In this document: positions 41,803-50,366 of the stretch, piece by piece | How the letters are laid out: the number at the start of each line of letters is the position of its first letter | How positions within the stretch are numbered: the stretch's first letter is position 1 | Assembly (NCBI RefSeq): GCF_036786105.1 | Contig: NZ_DAIQRQ010000021.1 | Span: 14,582 to 78,581 of the forward strand | Direction of reading: 5' to 3' | Source: Ohtaekwangia sp036786105 | Lineage (GTDB): Bacteria; Bacteroidota; Bacteroidia; Cytophagales; Cyclobacteriaceae | Length of the DNA: 64,000 bases | Translations under genes and position numbers: made by a program | Notes under the pieces: model-generated | Database searches by the model: none | Seen by the model: only the letters and a program-made list of their open reading frames with translations | Told to the model about the DNA's origin: nothing

Positions 41803-43050
41803 TTACTTCATGAAATTAATGATCCGCTCCAGGCTCTCCGCCAGTTGATCAATTTCTTTTCTTGTATTGTAAACTGCAAAAGATGCCCGCACAGTTCCTT
41901 CAATACCAAAGCAGGTCATTAACGGCTGGGTGCAGTGGTGGCCCGTGCGAACCGCGATACCACGCGCATCCAGCATCTGACCAATATCAAAGTGATGAAT
42001 GCCTTCTACCGTAAATGAAAGCACGCTCACTTTTTCAGGAGCGGTGCCGATGAGTTGTACACCTTTCAATTTTGAAATGCGTTCGGTAGCATAGCTCAGC
42101 AACTCATGTTCATAAGCTGCCATGGCTTCTCTGCCGAGTTCGTTGATAAAGTCTACCGCATATTTATAGGCTACAACATCGGCAATGTTGGGAGTGCCCG
42201 CTTCGAATTTATAAGGAAGGTCGTTGTATGTTGTTTTTTCAAATGTTACCTCCTTAATCATTTCACCACCACCCTGATAGGGAGGCATCTTTTCAAGAAG
42301 GTCTTTCTTGCCATACAGAATACCCGTCCCTGTGGGGCCATACATCTTATGTGACGACAGGCAGTAGAAGTCACAATCCAGATCCTGCACATCGATCTCG
42401 ATATGCGCTCCTGATTGTGCACCGTCCAATAACACTACAGCGCCTGCTTCATGCGCAAGCTTTATAATTTCCTTTACAGGATTTATAGTACCCAGGCTGT
42501 TGGAAGCATGGTTAACCGAAACGATCTTCGTTTTTGATGAGAGTAATTTCCTGTAGGCATCAAGATCGAGCACACCTTCCGGTAATACGGGAATGGTCTT
42601 GAGCGTAGCCTTTTTCTCTTCGCATACAAGCTGCCAGGGAACAATGTTGGAGTGATGTTCCAATCCCGATACAATAATCTCGTCACCTTCTTTTATGAAG
42701 GCACGTCCATACGAAGACGCTACGAGGTTTATACTTTCTGTTACACCGCGGGTAAAGATGATCTCCTGTTCAGACCTGGCATTGATAAAACGCTTCAAGG
42801 TATGGCGCGTTTCTTCGTATGCTTTTGTAGCGCGCTCCGCCAGCGTATGAATACCACGGTGAATGTTGGCGTTGTATCCCTGATAGTAATCGATCAGCGC
42901 GTTGATTACCTTCAGCGGTTTCTGCGAAGTGGCCGCATTATCCAGGTATACCAGGTCGCGACCATTTACTTGTTGATGCAGCACCGGAAACTCTTTGCGT
43001 ATTGCATCGATGTCCAGTTTGCGATCTATAGCAGGAGAGGAAGAAGTCAT
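41803..43050 (-). CDS. sufS: Cysteine desulfurase SufS
   Basis: A 415-residue type II cysteine desulfurase. DNAATSQKP and HRGIHTLAERAT are N-terminal landmarks, the PLP lysine is in LSSHKMYGPTGTG (near 232), and the catalytic Cys is in RTGHHCTQPL (near 370). It removes sulfur from cysteine for Fe-S assembly with SufE. The end is 4 bases before sufE, and the start is 2 bases after the sufD stop. Confidence 0.95.
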   Translation of the reverse strand: MTSSSPAIDRKLDIDAIRKEFPVLHQQVNGRDLVYLDNAATSQKPLKVINALIDYYQGYNANIHRGIHTLAERATKAYEETRHTLKRFINARSEQEIIFTRGVTESINLVASSYGRAFIKEGDEIIVSGLEHHSNIVPWQLVCEEKKATLKTIPVLPEGVLDLDAYRKLLSSKTKIVSVNHASNSLGTINPVKEIIKLAHEAGAVVLLDGAQSGAHIEIDVQDLDCDFYCLSSHKMYGPTGTGILYGKKDLLEKMPPYQGGGEMIKEVTFEKTTYNDLPYKFEAGTPNIADVVAYKYAVDFINELGREAMAAYEHELLSYATERISKLKGVQLIGTAPEKVSVLSFTVEGIHHFDIGQMLDARGIAVRTGHHCTQPLMTCFGIEGTVRASFAVYNTRKEIDQLAESLERIINFMK

Positions 43051-43051
43051 A

Positions 43052-44359
43052 CTAAAAATCTTTATGTAATCTTTCGCTGATCACGTTGTCGAGATATTCT
43101 TTAATCACCGGATGTTTCACATTCTCCAGCACTTCGCCTGCAAAAGCATAGAGCATCATGGCCTGTGCTGTATCTTTTGCTATACCACGCGCCTGCAGGT
43201 AGAAGAGCGCCTCTTCATCCAGTTGCCCGGTAGTACAGCCGTGCGAGCATTTCACATCATCGGCCCATATCTCGAGCTGAGGCTTCGTGTTTACCGTTGC
43301 CTTGTCTGTAAGCAGTATATTTCGGTTAGCCTGAAATGCATTGGTTTTTTGGGCATTCGGGCGAACATAGATCTTACCGTTGAAAACTCCTTTGGAGCTA
43401 TCGCCCATGATGCCCTTATACAATTCATTGCTGAAAGAGTTGGGCTTCTTGTGATCCACCACCGTATGGTTATCGGCCAGGGTATCGTTAGCCAACAGAT
43501 ATAGTCCATACATGTGCGATTCGATACCTTCTCCGTCCAGGGTAAACTGCAGGTTGTTTCTGATCAGTTTTCCATTCAACGTAAATGTATAGGTATTGAC
43601 GCGGCTAAAGTTCGATTGGTGAATTTGCGTAAGTCCGAACTGGTAGCGTGCACCCGCATCGTTCTGGATGAAGTATAATTCCAGCCCGGCATTCTCTGCC
43701 ACTACGGCTTCTGTTACCGTGTTCGAGAAATTGGCAGAAGCTCCTGTGGAATCAAATTTTTCAATAACCGTCAGCTCACTGCTTTTTCCTACAACAATGA
43801 GGTTGCGGTTTATCGATATAACCTGGCCGTTTTGTGTATCATGAATGTGATACAGTACCACCGGTTTGTCAATTACTTTTTTATCAGAAACATGAATGAA
43901 AACACCATCGTGGAAAGAAGCTGTGTTCCAGGCCGCTAATCCATCCGATCTGAAATCGGCATAATTGCCCAGGTGTTTCTCTACTACATCATTCTTTGCG
44001 TTCAATGCCTCTTGCAGCGTGAGGATGGTAAGATCATTGGATACAATAGAAGACGATTCTTTTGAGAATACACCGTTTATAAAAACCAGCACATTGGCAT
44101 CAAGTCCTTTTATTTGATAAGGCGCTATATCCACCACAGATGCCACCGGATTTTTCAACGTGAGGTTGAAGTTCTTTTCCAGGGCACGGGTGATCGGTGT
44201 AAATTTATACTCTTCTGCTTTGTTGGCAGGAAACCCGAGCGAGCGAAATGCATCGAGGGCTTCTTTCCTGAGCATCAGGTTGGCAGCGCCGGTCAAACTC
44301 TTTTCGATCCCGGATGCTACTTCGGCGGTTATATTTTTTTCGGTTGCAGCTACACTCAT
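43052..44359 (-). CDS. sufD: Fe-S cluster assembly protein SufD
   Basis: A 435-residue SufBD-family protein made mostly of a right-handed beta helix. Landmarks are FPANKAEEYKFTPI near the start, QKTNAFQANRNILLTDKA, and KCSHGCTTGQLDEEALFYL with the conserved His near the end. It forms the SufBC2D scaffold with SufB and SufC. It lies 10 bases after sufC. Confidence 0.94.
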   Translation of the reverse strand: MSVAATEKNITAEVASGIEKSLTGAANLMLRKEALDAFRSLGFPANKAEEYKFTPITRALEKNFNLTLKNPVASVVDIAPYQIKGLDANVLVFINGVFSKESSSIVSNDLTILTLQEALNAKNDVVEKHLGNYADFRSDGLAAWNTASFHDGVFIHVSDKKVIDKPVVLYHIHDTQNGQVISINRNLIVVGKSSELTVIEKFDSTGASANFSNTVTEAVVAENAGLELYFIQNDAGARYQFGLTQIHQSNFSRVNTYTFTLNGKLIRNNLQFTLDGEGIESHMYGLYLLANDTLADNHTVVDHKKPNSFSNELYKGIMGDSSKGVFNGKIYVRPNAQKTNAFQANRNILLTDKATVNTKPQLEIWADDVKCSHGCTTGQLDEEALFYLQARGIAKDTAQAMMLYAFAGEVLENVKHPVIKEYLDNVISERLHKDF

Positions 44360-44369
44360 CCTCTACACA

Positions 44370-45125
44370 TTAAGCGACAGAAACTTCATCCTTAATCCAG
44401 TCATAGCCTTTCGCCTCAAGCTCAAGTGCCAGTTCTTTTGTACCCGACTTCACGATCTTGCCTTTATAGAGCACGTGCACAAAGTCAGGTACTATATAAT
44501 CCAGCAAACGCTGATAGTGTGTAACCACAATCACAGCATTCGACTTGTTACGGAGTTTATTCACGCCATTGGAAACGATCTTCAACGCATCGATATCAAG
44601 ACCTGAATCTGTTTCATCGAGTATAGCCAGCTTGGGTTCAAGCATCGCCATCTGGAATATTTCATTGCGTTTCTTTTCACCGCCGGAGAAACCTTCGTTG
44701 AGCGAGCGATTCAATAATGACTGATCGATCTCTACCAGTTTCATTTTTTCTTTCATCAAACCAAGAAATGAAACCGCATCGAGTGGCTGTTGTCCGCGAT
44801 GTTCACGAATCTGGTTAACAGCCGTCTTCATAAAATTGATGGTGCTAACTCCCGGAATTTCTACCGGATATTGAAAGGCCAGAAACACACCTTCACGAGC
44901 GCGCTCTTCCGGTTCAAGTTCCAGCAGGTTCTTGCCTAAAAACTCAACATCACCACCGGTTACTTCATATTCTTCACGGCCCGCCAGAACAGAAGCCAAC
45001 GTGCTTTTACCAGAACCGTTAGGCCCCATAATAGCATGTACTTCTCCGGGCTTCACTTCCAGGTTTATTCCATTCAGAATTTGTTTATCACCGATTTTTG
45101 CTTGCAGATTCTTTATCGTTAACAT
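44370..45125 (-). CDS. sufC: Fe-S cluster assembly ATPase SufC
   Basis: A 251-residue ABC-type ATPase. Walker A is GPNGSGKST (35-43), the signature is FSGGEKKRNEIFQ, and Walker B is LAILDETDSGLD. SufC binds SufB and SufD and drives the conformational change needed for cluster assembly. The sequence EGVFLAFQYPVEIPG is diagnostic of SufC over transporter ATPases. It lies 47 bases after sufB. Confidence 0.96.
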   Translation of the reverse strand: MLTIKNLQAKIGDKQILNGINLEVKPGEVHAIMGPNGSGKSTLASVLAGREEYEVTGGDVEFLGKNLLELEPEERAREGVFLAFQYPVEIPGVSTINFMKTAVNQIREHRGQQPLDAVSFLGLMKEKMKLVEIDQSLLNRSLNEGFSGGEKKRNEIFQMAMLEPKLAILDETDSGLDIDALKIVSNGVNKLRNKSNAVIVVTHYQRLLDYIVPDFVHVLYKGKIVKSGTKELALELEAKGYDWIKDEVSVA

Positions 45126-45172
45126 CTCTTTCGCGTCTAAGTCTTCGTATTATTTATAGTCTTGGTATGTAA

Positions 45173-46618
45173 TTATCCCACACTTCCTTCCAGTGTCAAT
45201 GCCAGCAGCTTTTGTGCTTCTACTGCAAATTCCATCGGCAATTGATTGAGTACTTCTTTTGCATAGCCGTTCACGATCAGAGCCACGGCCGATTCTTCAT
45301 CAATACCGCGTTGCAGGCAATAGAAGATCTGATCTTCACCAATCTTGGAAGTAGTAGCTTCGTGTTCGATCTTGGCGGAGTTATTCTCTACATCAATATA
45401 GGGAAACGTGTGTGCACCACATTTGTCGCCCATCAGTAATGAGTCGCACTGCGAGAAGTTGCGCGCACCTTCGGCACGTTTCATAATATGTACTTGTCCG
45501 CGATAACTATTCTGCGAATGCCCTGCAGATATACCTTTCGATACAATGCGCGACTTTGTATTCTTACCAATGTGAATCATCTTCGTACCAGTGTCAGCCT
45601 GCTGATAGTTGTTGGTAACAGCCACGGAGTAGAACTCACCCATGGAGTTGTCGCCCTTTAACACACAACTCGGATATTTCCAGGTGATGGCGGAACCCGT
45701 TTCCACCTGTGTCCAGGAAATTTTGGAATTGTCGCCAAAGCACAAACCGCGCTTGGTAACGAAGTTATAGATACCACCCTTACCTTCTTTATCGCCAGGG
45801 TACCAGTTTTGTACTGTTGAGTACTTTACCTGTGCATCTTTCATGGCGTAAATTTCTACCACCGCTGCATGCAATTGGTTCTCATCGCGCATCGGGGCCG
45901 TACATCCTTCCAGGTAGCTTACATACGAACCTTCATCGGCCACAATCAGCGTTCTTTCGAACTGACCTGTGTTGGCTGCATTGATACGGAAGTAAGTAGA
46001 AAGCTCCATCGGGCAGCGAACGCCCTTCGGTATATAGCAGAATGATCCGTCTGTAAACACAGCGGAGTTAAGAGCAGCAAAGTAATTGTCGTTTACGGGC
46101 ACAACCGAACCCATATACTTCTTGATAAGGTCAGGGTGTTTTAAAACCGCTTCGCTGAATGAGCAGAATATAATTCCCAGTTCAGCAAGTGTTTCTTTAA
46201 AAGTAGTAGCTACGGAAACACTGTCAATAACAGCATCAACCGCTACACCGGTAAGTCGTTTTTGTTCAGTGAGAGAAATGCCGAGCTTCTCGAAAGTCTT
46301 GATCAATTCGGGGTCTACATCTTCCAGGTTTTTGGGAGTTGCTTTCTGCTTGGGAGCAGAGTAGTAGATCACATCCTGATAGTTAATAGGAGGGTACTTC
46401 ACATTGGGCCACGTAGGTTCCTTCATTTTGGTCCACTGACGATAGGCGCTTAAACGCCATTCCAGCAACCATTCAGGTTCGTTCTTCTTGGCAGATATAA
46501 AGCGGATTATATCTTCGTTCAACCCTTTTGGAGCAGAATCCGTCTCGATATTGGTAGTCCAACCGTGCTCGTATTCCTTGGAGGTCAACTCCTCTAAAAC
46601 CTGATTATCTTTACTCAT
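45173..46618 (-). CDS. sufB: Fe-S cluster assembly protein SufB
   Basis: A 481-residue scaffold protein and first gene of the operon. FRINAANTGQFERTLI, YLEGCTAP, GDNSMGEFYSVA and LLMGDKCGAHTFPYI are typical SufB landmarks; the Cys in GCTAP and KCGAH are those linked to cluster building. The operon order sufB-C-D-S-E-T is complete. Just upstream is a palindrome at 46626-46637, a possible operator site. Confidence 0.96.
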   Translation of the reverse strand: MSKDNQVLEELTSKEYEHGWTTNIETDSAPKGLNEDIIRFISAKKNEPEWLLEWRLSAYRQWTKMKEPTWPNVKYPPINYQDVIYYSAPKQKATPKNLEDVDPELIKTFEKLGISLTEQKRLTGVAVDAVIDSVSVATTFKETLAELGIIFCSFSEAVLKHPDLIKKYMGSVVPVNDNYFAALNSAVFTDGSFCYIPKGVRCPMELSTYFRINAANTGQFERTLIVADEGSYVSYLEGCTAPMRDENQLHAAVVEIYAMKDAQVKYSTVQNWYPGDKEGKGGIYNFVTKRGLCFGDNSKISWTQVETGSAITWKYPSCVLKGDNSMGEFYSVAVTNNYQQADTGTKMIHIGKNTKSRIVSKGISAGHSQNSYRGQVHIMKRAEGARNFSQCDSLLMGDKCGAHTFPYIDVENNSAKIEHEATTSKIGEDQIFYCLQRGIDEESAVALIVNGYAKEVLNQLPMEFAVEAQKLLALTLEGSVG

Positions 46619-46625
46619 TCACAAA

Positions 46626-46637
46626 GTCTATTTAGAC
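46626..46637. promoter_or_regulatory. Palindrome upstream of sufB (possible operator)
   Basis: The sequence gtcta-tt-tagac forms a perfect 5-bp inverted repeat 8 bases before the sufB ATG. A TAGATTTG box, which matches TAnnTTTG, lies about 25 bases further upstream on the minus strand (near 46655-46662), so the palindrome would sit just after the transcription start, as expected for a repressor site. No regulator is identified; the Lrp gene upstream is a candidate only by position. Confidence 0.3.
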
Positions 46638-46774
46638 TGATTATAAACCCACAAATCTATAACAAAAATGAGATTTTTAGGTTCTTAGCCCGGTTTATTT
46701 CCCCATAGATGTTTTCTATCGGCTCATAGAGGGCATTCAACTCTGTTTTGTACGTTGAAATCGCAACCTGACTG

Positions 46775-47239
46775 TTAAGTCAGATTCAGGCTGCGGTCAA
46801 GGCTCTCTTCCAGGGAGATCATTGTTTCCGTACGTTCAATTCCTTCCACCTGCTGGATCTTGTCGTGCAGCACCTGCTTGAGGTGGTTGGTGTCTTTGCA
46901 GTGAATCTTGGTAAACATGCTGTAGTTACCCGTTGTATAATGAATGCTGGTGATCTCCGGAATGGCTTTAAGCTTGGCCATTACCTGGTCGTACAAGGCA
47001 CTTTTTTGTAAGAAGATTCCAATAAAGGCGGTAATATCATAGCCCAACTTTGCATAATTGACTTTCAAGGTGGTTTTCTCTACAATGCCGGCTTCTTCCA
47101 TTTTGTTCATGCGTACATGCACAGTTCCGCCCGAAACGAAGGCCTTTTTGGCAACTTCTGTATAAGGCTTCTTGGCATCCTGCATGAGGATTTCAAGAAT
47201 CTTCAAATCCACATTGTCAACTTTATAATTTTCGGCCAT
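46775..47239 (-). CDS. Lrp/AsnC family transcriptional regulator
   Basis: A 154-residue Lrp/AsnC protein. The N-terminal helix-turn-helix shows LKILEILMQDAKKPYTEVAK and VHVRMNKMEEAG; the C-terminal RAM domain shows TAFIGIFL and HYTTGNYSMFTKI. These proteins form oligomers that sense amino acids. It is separated from sufB by 155 bases and faces the tRNA-like RNA region on its 5' side, so it can be transcribed alone or with suf. Confidence 0.9.
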   Translation of the reverse strand: MAENYKVDNVDLKILEILMQDAKKPYTEVAKKAFVSGGTVHVRMNKMEEAGIVEKTTLKVNYAKLGYDITAFIGIFLQKSALYDQVMAKLKAIPEITSIHYTTGNYSMFTKIHCKDTNHLKQVLHDKIQQVEGIERTETMISLEESLDRSLNLT

Positions 47240-47406
47240 ATAAAAATTTAGGTTTTAAGCTTAATTCAAAAATACTAATTAATATTGAAAAGTATACAAA
47301 TATTATGATTGTTTATTGATTCGTGGAGCAGTTTAGGTGTTACTTTGTTACGTAATTTACAACGAGACGCACTGAAAGACGCACACACAAAACCCACACA
47401 CACCAT

Positions 47407-47526
47407 TGTAGGGTGTTGGAATTTGGCAGACATGCCCTCCGGTCTCGGGGGTGGAGATAACGGGATAAAGTCCAGCCTTTGGCGACCTAACTGCTCCGTG
47501 GAGGTTCGAGCCCTCCCTCTACAGCA
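47407..47526 (+). ncRNA. tRNA-like RNA, copy 1 (very long variable region)
   Basis: A near-complete class II tRNA-like layout: 7-bp acceptor (47407-47413 with 47517-47523), Leu-type D arm sequence (ttggcagaca), a CCCTC/GGGGG anticodon-like stem with loop cggtctc (47440-47446), and a perfect GGAGG/CCTCC T arm with ttcgagc loop. The region between anticodon and T arms is 48 nt, far longer than in any normal tRNA, and is built from a GGAG/CTCC base stem and an inner hairpin (47470-47486). Position 33 is G, not U, and CCA is not encoded (gca follows). It is therefore not a decoding tRNA. Confidence 0.6.
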
Positions 47527-47530
47527 ATGT

Positions 47531-47554
47531 TTCTTCCGATAACTATCGGAAGAA
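47531..47554. repeat. Perfect 10-bp hairpin between the two tRNA-like RNAs
   Basis: ttcttccgat (47531-47540) pairs exactly with atcggaagaa (47545-47554) around a 4-base loop. No T tract follows, so it may be a processing hairpin between two RNAs on one transcript rather than a terminator. Confidence 0.8.
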
Positions 47555-47595
47555 CACCACACACAAAACAGACACACAATTATATTGTAGTATAT

Positions 47596-47744
47596 TGTAG
47601 GGTGTTGAAATTGGCAGACATGCCCTCCGGTCTCGGGGGTGGAGGTAAACGGAATAAAACAATGCACCCTGATCCCGTCTTCACAGACAAGATCAGGTCA
47701 GCGTCTAACCGCTCCGTGGAGGTTCGAATCCTTCTCCTACAGCA
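47596..47744 (+). ncRNA. tRNA-like RNA, copy 2 (very long variable region)
   Basis: Same design as copy 1: acceptor 47596-47602 with 47735-47741, the same D-arm sequence, an identical anticodon-like arm (47623-47639), and T arm GGAGG/CCTTC with ttcgaat loop (47718-47734). Its variable region is 78 nt (47640-47717) with the same GGAG/CTCC base stem but a different and longer inner hairpin (cctgatc/gatcagg with a nested gtct/agac). Conserved blocks (aacgg-ataaa, ctaac-gctccgtgg) are kept while the inner hairpin sequence differs, a sign of selection on structure. A terminator follows at 47777. Confidence 0.6.
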
Positions 47745-47776
47745 GCTCAGTTTAGGTTAATGAGTTATTCAGAGCT

Positions 47777-47811
47777 ACCCGTCCCTCCAGGAGGGGCGGG
47801 TTTATTTTTTT
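47777..47811 (+). terminator. Terminator after the tRNA-like pair
   Basis: cccgtccctcc pairs with ggaggggcggg around 47778-47800, followed by tttattttttt. It is placed to end a transcript carrying both tRNA-like RNAs. The 47240-47966 spacer holds these RNAs, the hairpins and no protein gene. Confidence 0.85.
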
Positions 47812-47966
47812 ATACCCGTTCGCTAGTGACTTCTCCCATGTATTTCCCTTCTAAAGGTTGTATATATCGCACACGATATAAATCTTGTAATCTGATTTGA
47901 TTTGCTGGCAAACAATCGTTTGCTTTGAGAATCCAAGACAAAGAAAAATTTTTAAGATTTAGTGTT

Positions 47967-49643
47967 ATGAAGGATTTTCCCTGGTTTAAGCATTACCCTG
48001 TAGGCACTGCGCATGAAATTAATTTATATGATTATAGTTCTCTGATCGATCTTTTTGAAAAAAGCTGTGCAAAGTATAGCGGCAAAGTAGCTTTTGTGAA
48101 CATGGGAAAGGAGATAACTTTTAAAGAGATCGATGAGCTTTCACGACATTTTGCAGCCTACCTGCAAAGTCTGGGATTAAAGAAAGGCGATCGCATCGCT
48201 ATACAAATGCCGAATCTGCTGCAGTTTCCGGTGGCGTTTTTTGGAGCACTGCGTGTAGGCCTCACCGTTGTAAACACTAACCCGTTATACACCCCGCGCG
48301 AAATGGAACACCAGTTCAAAGATGCAGGTGTTTCTGCCATCGTGATCGTAGCTAATTTTGCCAGCCACTTGCAAAAGATACTGAGCAACACCAAAATCAA
48401 ACATATTATTGTTACTGAACTGGGCGATATGCTGGGCGGATTGAAAGGCACTTTAGTGAATTTTGCAGTAAAGTATGTCAAGAAGATGGTGCCTGCCTAT
48501 CAGCTCCCCAATGTTATTCCATTCAAGGAAGCCTTGCGTAAAGGCGCTGCGCTTCCATATACAAAAGCCGATGTGACTGTAAAAGATATAGCGGTGTTGC
48601 AATATACCGGAGGCACTACCGGTATAGCGAAAGGCGCGAAGCTATCGCACGGCAACCTGATCGCGCACAACTCCATGATTACCGAATGGTTCAAACCCTA
48701 TATGTCGAAAGACGGCAGTGACATTATTATCACCGCGATACCGATGTATCACATCTTTGCTCTTTCTGTAAATGGACTGCTTATGTTCAGTACCGGGGTG
48801 AAGAGTGTAATGATCACGAACCCACGCGATATGAAAGGCTTTGTGAAGGAATTGCGAAAGTATAAATTCTCGATCGTTACTGGTGTAAATACATTATTCA
48901 ATGGCTTACTGCATACACCGGGTTTCAGTGACCTGGATTTTTCTGCTTTGAAAGGTGCAGTAGGTGGAGGCATGGCCGTACAGGATGTAGTGGCAAAAAA
49001 ATGGGAAGAAGTTACAGGTAAGCCATTGGTAGAAGGTTACGGGCTTAGCGAAACATCGCCTGTGCTGTGCTGCAATCCATTGGATGGCGGACACAGATTA
49101 GGTACGATCGGACTTCCAATGCCGAGCACCGAAGTAGCTGTATTTGATGACAACGGTAATCAATTGAAGCCAGGTGAAACCGGAGAGATCTGCGCGCGTG
49201 GCCCGCAGGTTATGTCGGGCTATTGGGAGAAAGACAATGAAGGAGTTTTCTTCCATGGTGAATGGTTCCGCACAGGCGATATCGGCAAAGAAGATGAAGA
49301 CGGTTTTTTCAAGATCGTAGATCGCAAAAAAGATATGATCAAAGTATCAGGCTTCAACGTGTTCCCGAATGAAATTGAAAATGTAATTGCAGCACATCCC
49401 AAGGTATTGGAGGTAGCGGCAATTGGTGTGCCTGATACCAAGTCAGGTGAAGTGATCAAAGTGTTTATCGTGAAGAAAGATCAGAGCTTAACCGAAGAAG
49501 AACTGAAAGCCTATTTTCATGAGAATCTTACCAACTATAAAGTTCCAAAACACATTGAATTCAGAACGGAATTACCAAAGACCAATGTCGGTAAAATATT
49601 GAGACGTGCATTGAAAGAACAGGAAGCTGCAACAGCGGCCTGA
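47967..49643 (+). CDS. fadD: Long-chain fatty acid-CoA ligase
   Basis: A 558-residue AMP-forming acyl-CoA ligase. I use the ATG at 47967 (MKDFPWFKHYP); a TTG at 47925 would add 14 residues. The P-loop-like motif is YTGGTTGIAKGA, then YGLSETSPV, GEWFRTGDIG and, at the end, the catalytic Lys in NVGKILRR. The family activates long-chain fatty acids with ATP and CoA. The tight similarity of motifs to FadD supports this over other adenylating enzymes. The gene is monocistronic. Confidence 0.9.
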   Translation: MKDFPWFKHYPVGTAHEINLYDYSSLIDLFEKSCAKYSGKVAFVNMGKEITFKEIDELSRHFAAYLQSLGLKKGDRIAIQMPNLLQFPVAFFGALRVGLTVVNTNPLYTPREMEHQFKDAGVSAIVIVANFASHLQKILSNTKIKHIIVTELGDMLGGLKGTLVNFAVKYVKKMVPAYQLPNVIPFKEALRKGAALPYTKADVTVKDIAVLQYTGGTTGIAKGAKLSHGNLIAHNSMITEWFKPYMSKDGSDIIITAIPMYHIFALSVNGLLMFSTGVKSVMITNPRDMKGFVKELRKYKFSIVTGVNTLFNGLLHTPGFSDLDFSALKGAVGGGMAVQDVVAKKWEEVTGKPLVEGYGLSETSPVLCCNPLDGGHRLGTIGLPMPSTEVAVFDDNGNQLKPGETGEICARGPQVMSGYWEKDNEGVFFHGEWFRTGDIGKEDEDGFFKIVDRKKDMIKVSGFNVFPNEIENVIAAHPKVLEVAAIGVPDTKSGEVIKVFIVKKDQSLTEEELKAYFHENLTNYKVPKHIEFRTELPKTNVGKILRRALKEQEAATAA

Positions 49644-49757
49644 TCTTCGTTTCGCCCAAAGTAAAGAGAAGTGGGGTATATAATTCAACAGGTATTTGTT
49701 GATTATCGATGGCGAGCGTTGTAATTTCAAATAATAATTAAAAAAATTACCTCACGT

Positions 49758-50192
49758 ATGATTGGCTTTTTTGAGCATCAGTATTTATCGTATAAAAAGA
49801 ATCACATCAAGAACCTGCTGGCCCTGGCAAAAGTAGACGGACACATGCATGAGCAGGAAGAAGCATTGCTGTACAAAATTGGCAAGCGCTACGGATTGAA
49901 AGATCGCCAGGTAAAAGAACTGGTAGAGAGCGATGAGAAGTATGTGATTAATGTTCCTGACAATCATAACGATCGCATGAACCTGTTATACGACCTCGTA
50001 CTGATGGTATATGCTGATGATGTAGTCGATCCGCATGAAGTAGAATTTTGTGAAGATGCCGTGCAGCAATTTGGAATGAGTAAAGACCTGGTGCAATGGC
50101 TGCTCCAGGAGTTTCATAAAGGAACACCACCGCCTCCGGATGAATGGGAAGAAATCAAACGTGAGGCAAAAGAAAAATTCACGATCAGTTGA
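49758..50192 (+). CDS. TerB-like protein
   Basis: A 144-residue all-helical protein with the TerB-type pattern: LLALAKVDGHMHEQEEALLYKI, then LVLMVYADDVVDPHEVEFCE, two acidic metal-binding-like steps of A-x-x-D-G-x-x-x-x-x-E and A-D-D-x-V-D-x-x-E. TerB-fold proteins are often metal-binding and of unclear role; a role in tellurite resistance should not be assumed. The gene stands alone and is followed by a terminator. Confidence 0.75.
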   Translation: MIGFFEHQYLSYKKNHIKNLLALAKVDGHMHEQEEALLYKIGKRYGLKDRQVKELVESDEKYVINVPDNHNDRMNLLYDLVLMVYADDVVDPHEVEFCEDAVQQFGMSKDLVQWLLQEFHKGTPPPPDEWEEIKREAKEKFTIS

Positions 50193-50199
50193 TCAGTAG

Positions 50200-50234
50200 A
50201 AGGGTAGCAGTATAGCTGCCCTTTTATTTTTTAT
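50200..50234 (+). terminator. Intrinsic terminator after the TerB-like gene
   Basis: aagggtagc (50200-50208) pairs with gctgccctt (50215-50223), followed by ttattttttata. Confidence 0.85.
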
Positions 50235-50366
50235 AAAATGGACAAAATCCTACATGTCAAAACTTTACAGGGCCGTGCACAGTTATCCCTGTAACTTTAA
50301 GTTATATTTAATTTTCAACCATTGGGCATTAACGGTAAATTAGACGCGAAAGCAGGGGGACAGCTT

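Noticed and set aside
47275..47667. 130-residue minus-strand ORF and two 77-residue plus-strand ORFs over the tRNA-like region
   Set aside because: They follow the structured RNA sequence on either strand, so their apparent similarity to each other comes from the duplicated RNA; composition is not protein-like.
47407..47744. Ordinary leucine or serine tRNA genes
   Set aside because: The T33 rule is broken in both anticodon loops, the variable region is 48 or 78 nt, and no clean anticodon can be assigned. The features fit a tRNA-like RNA better.
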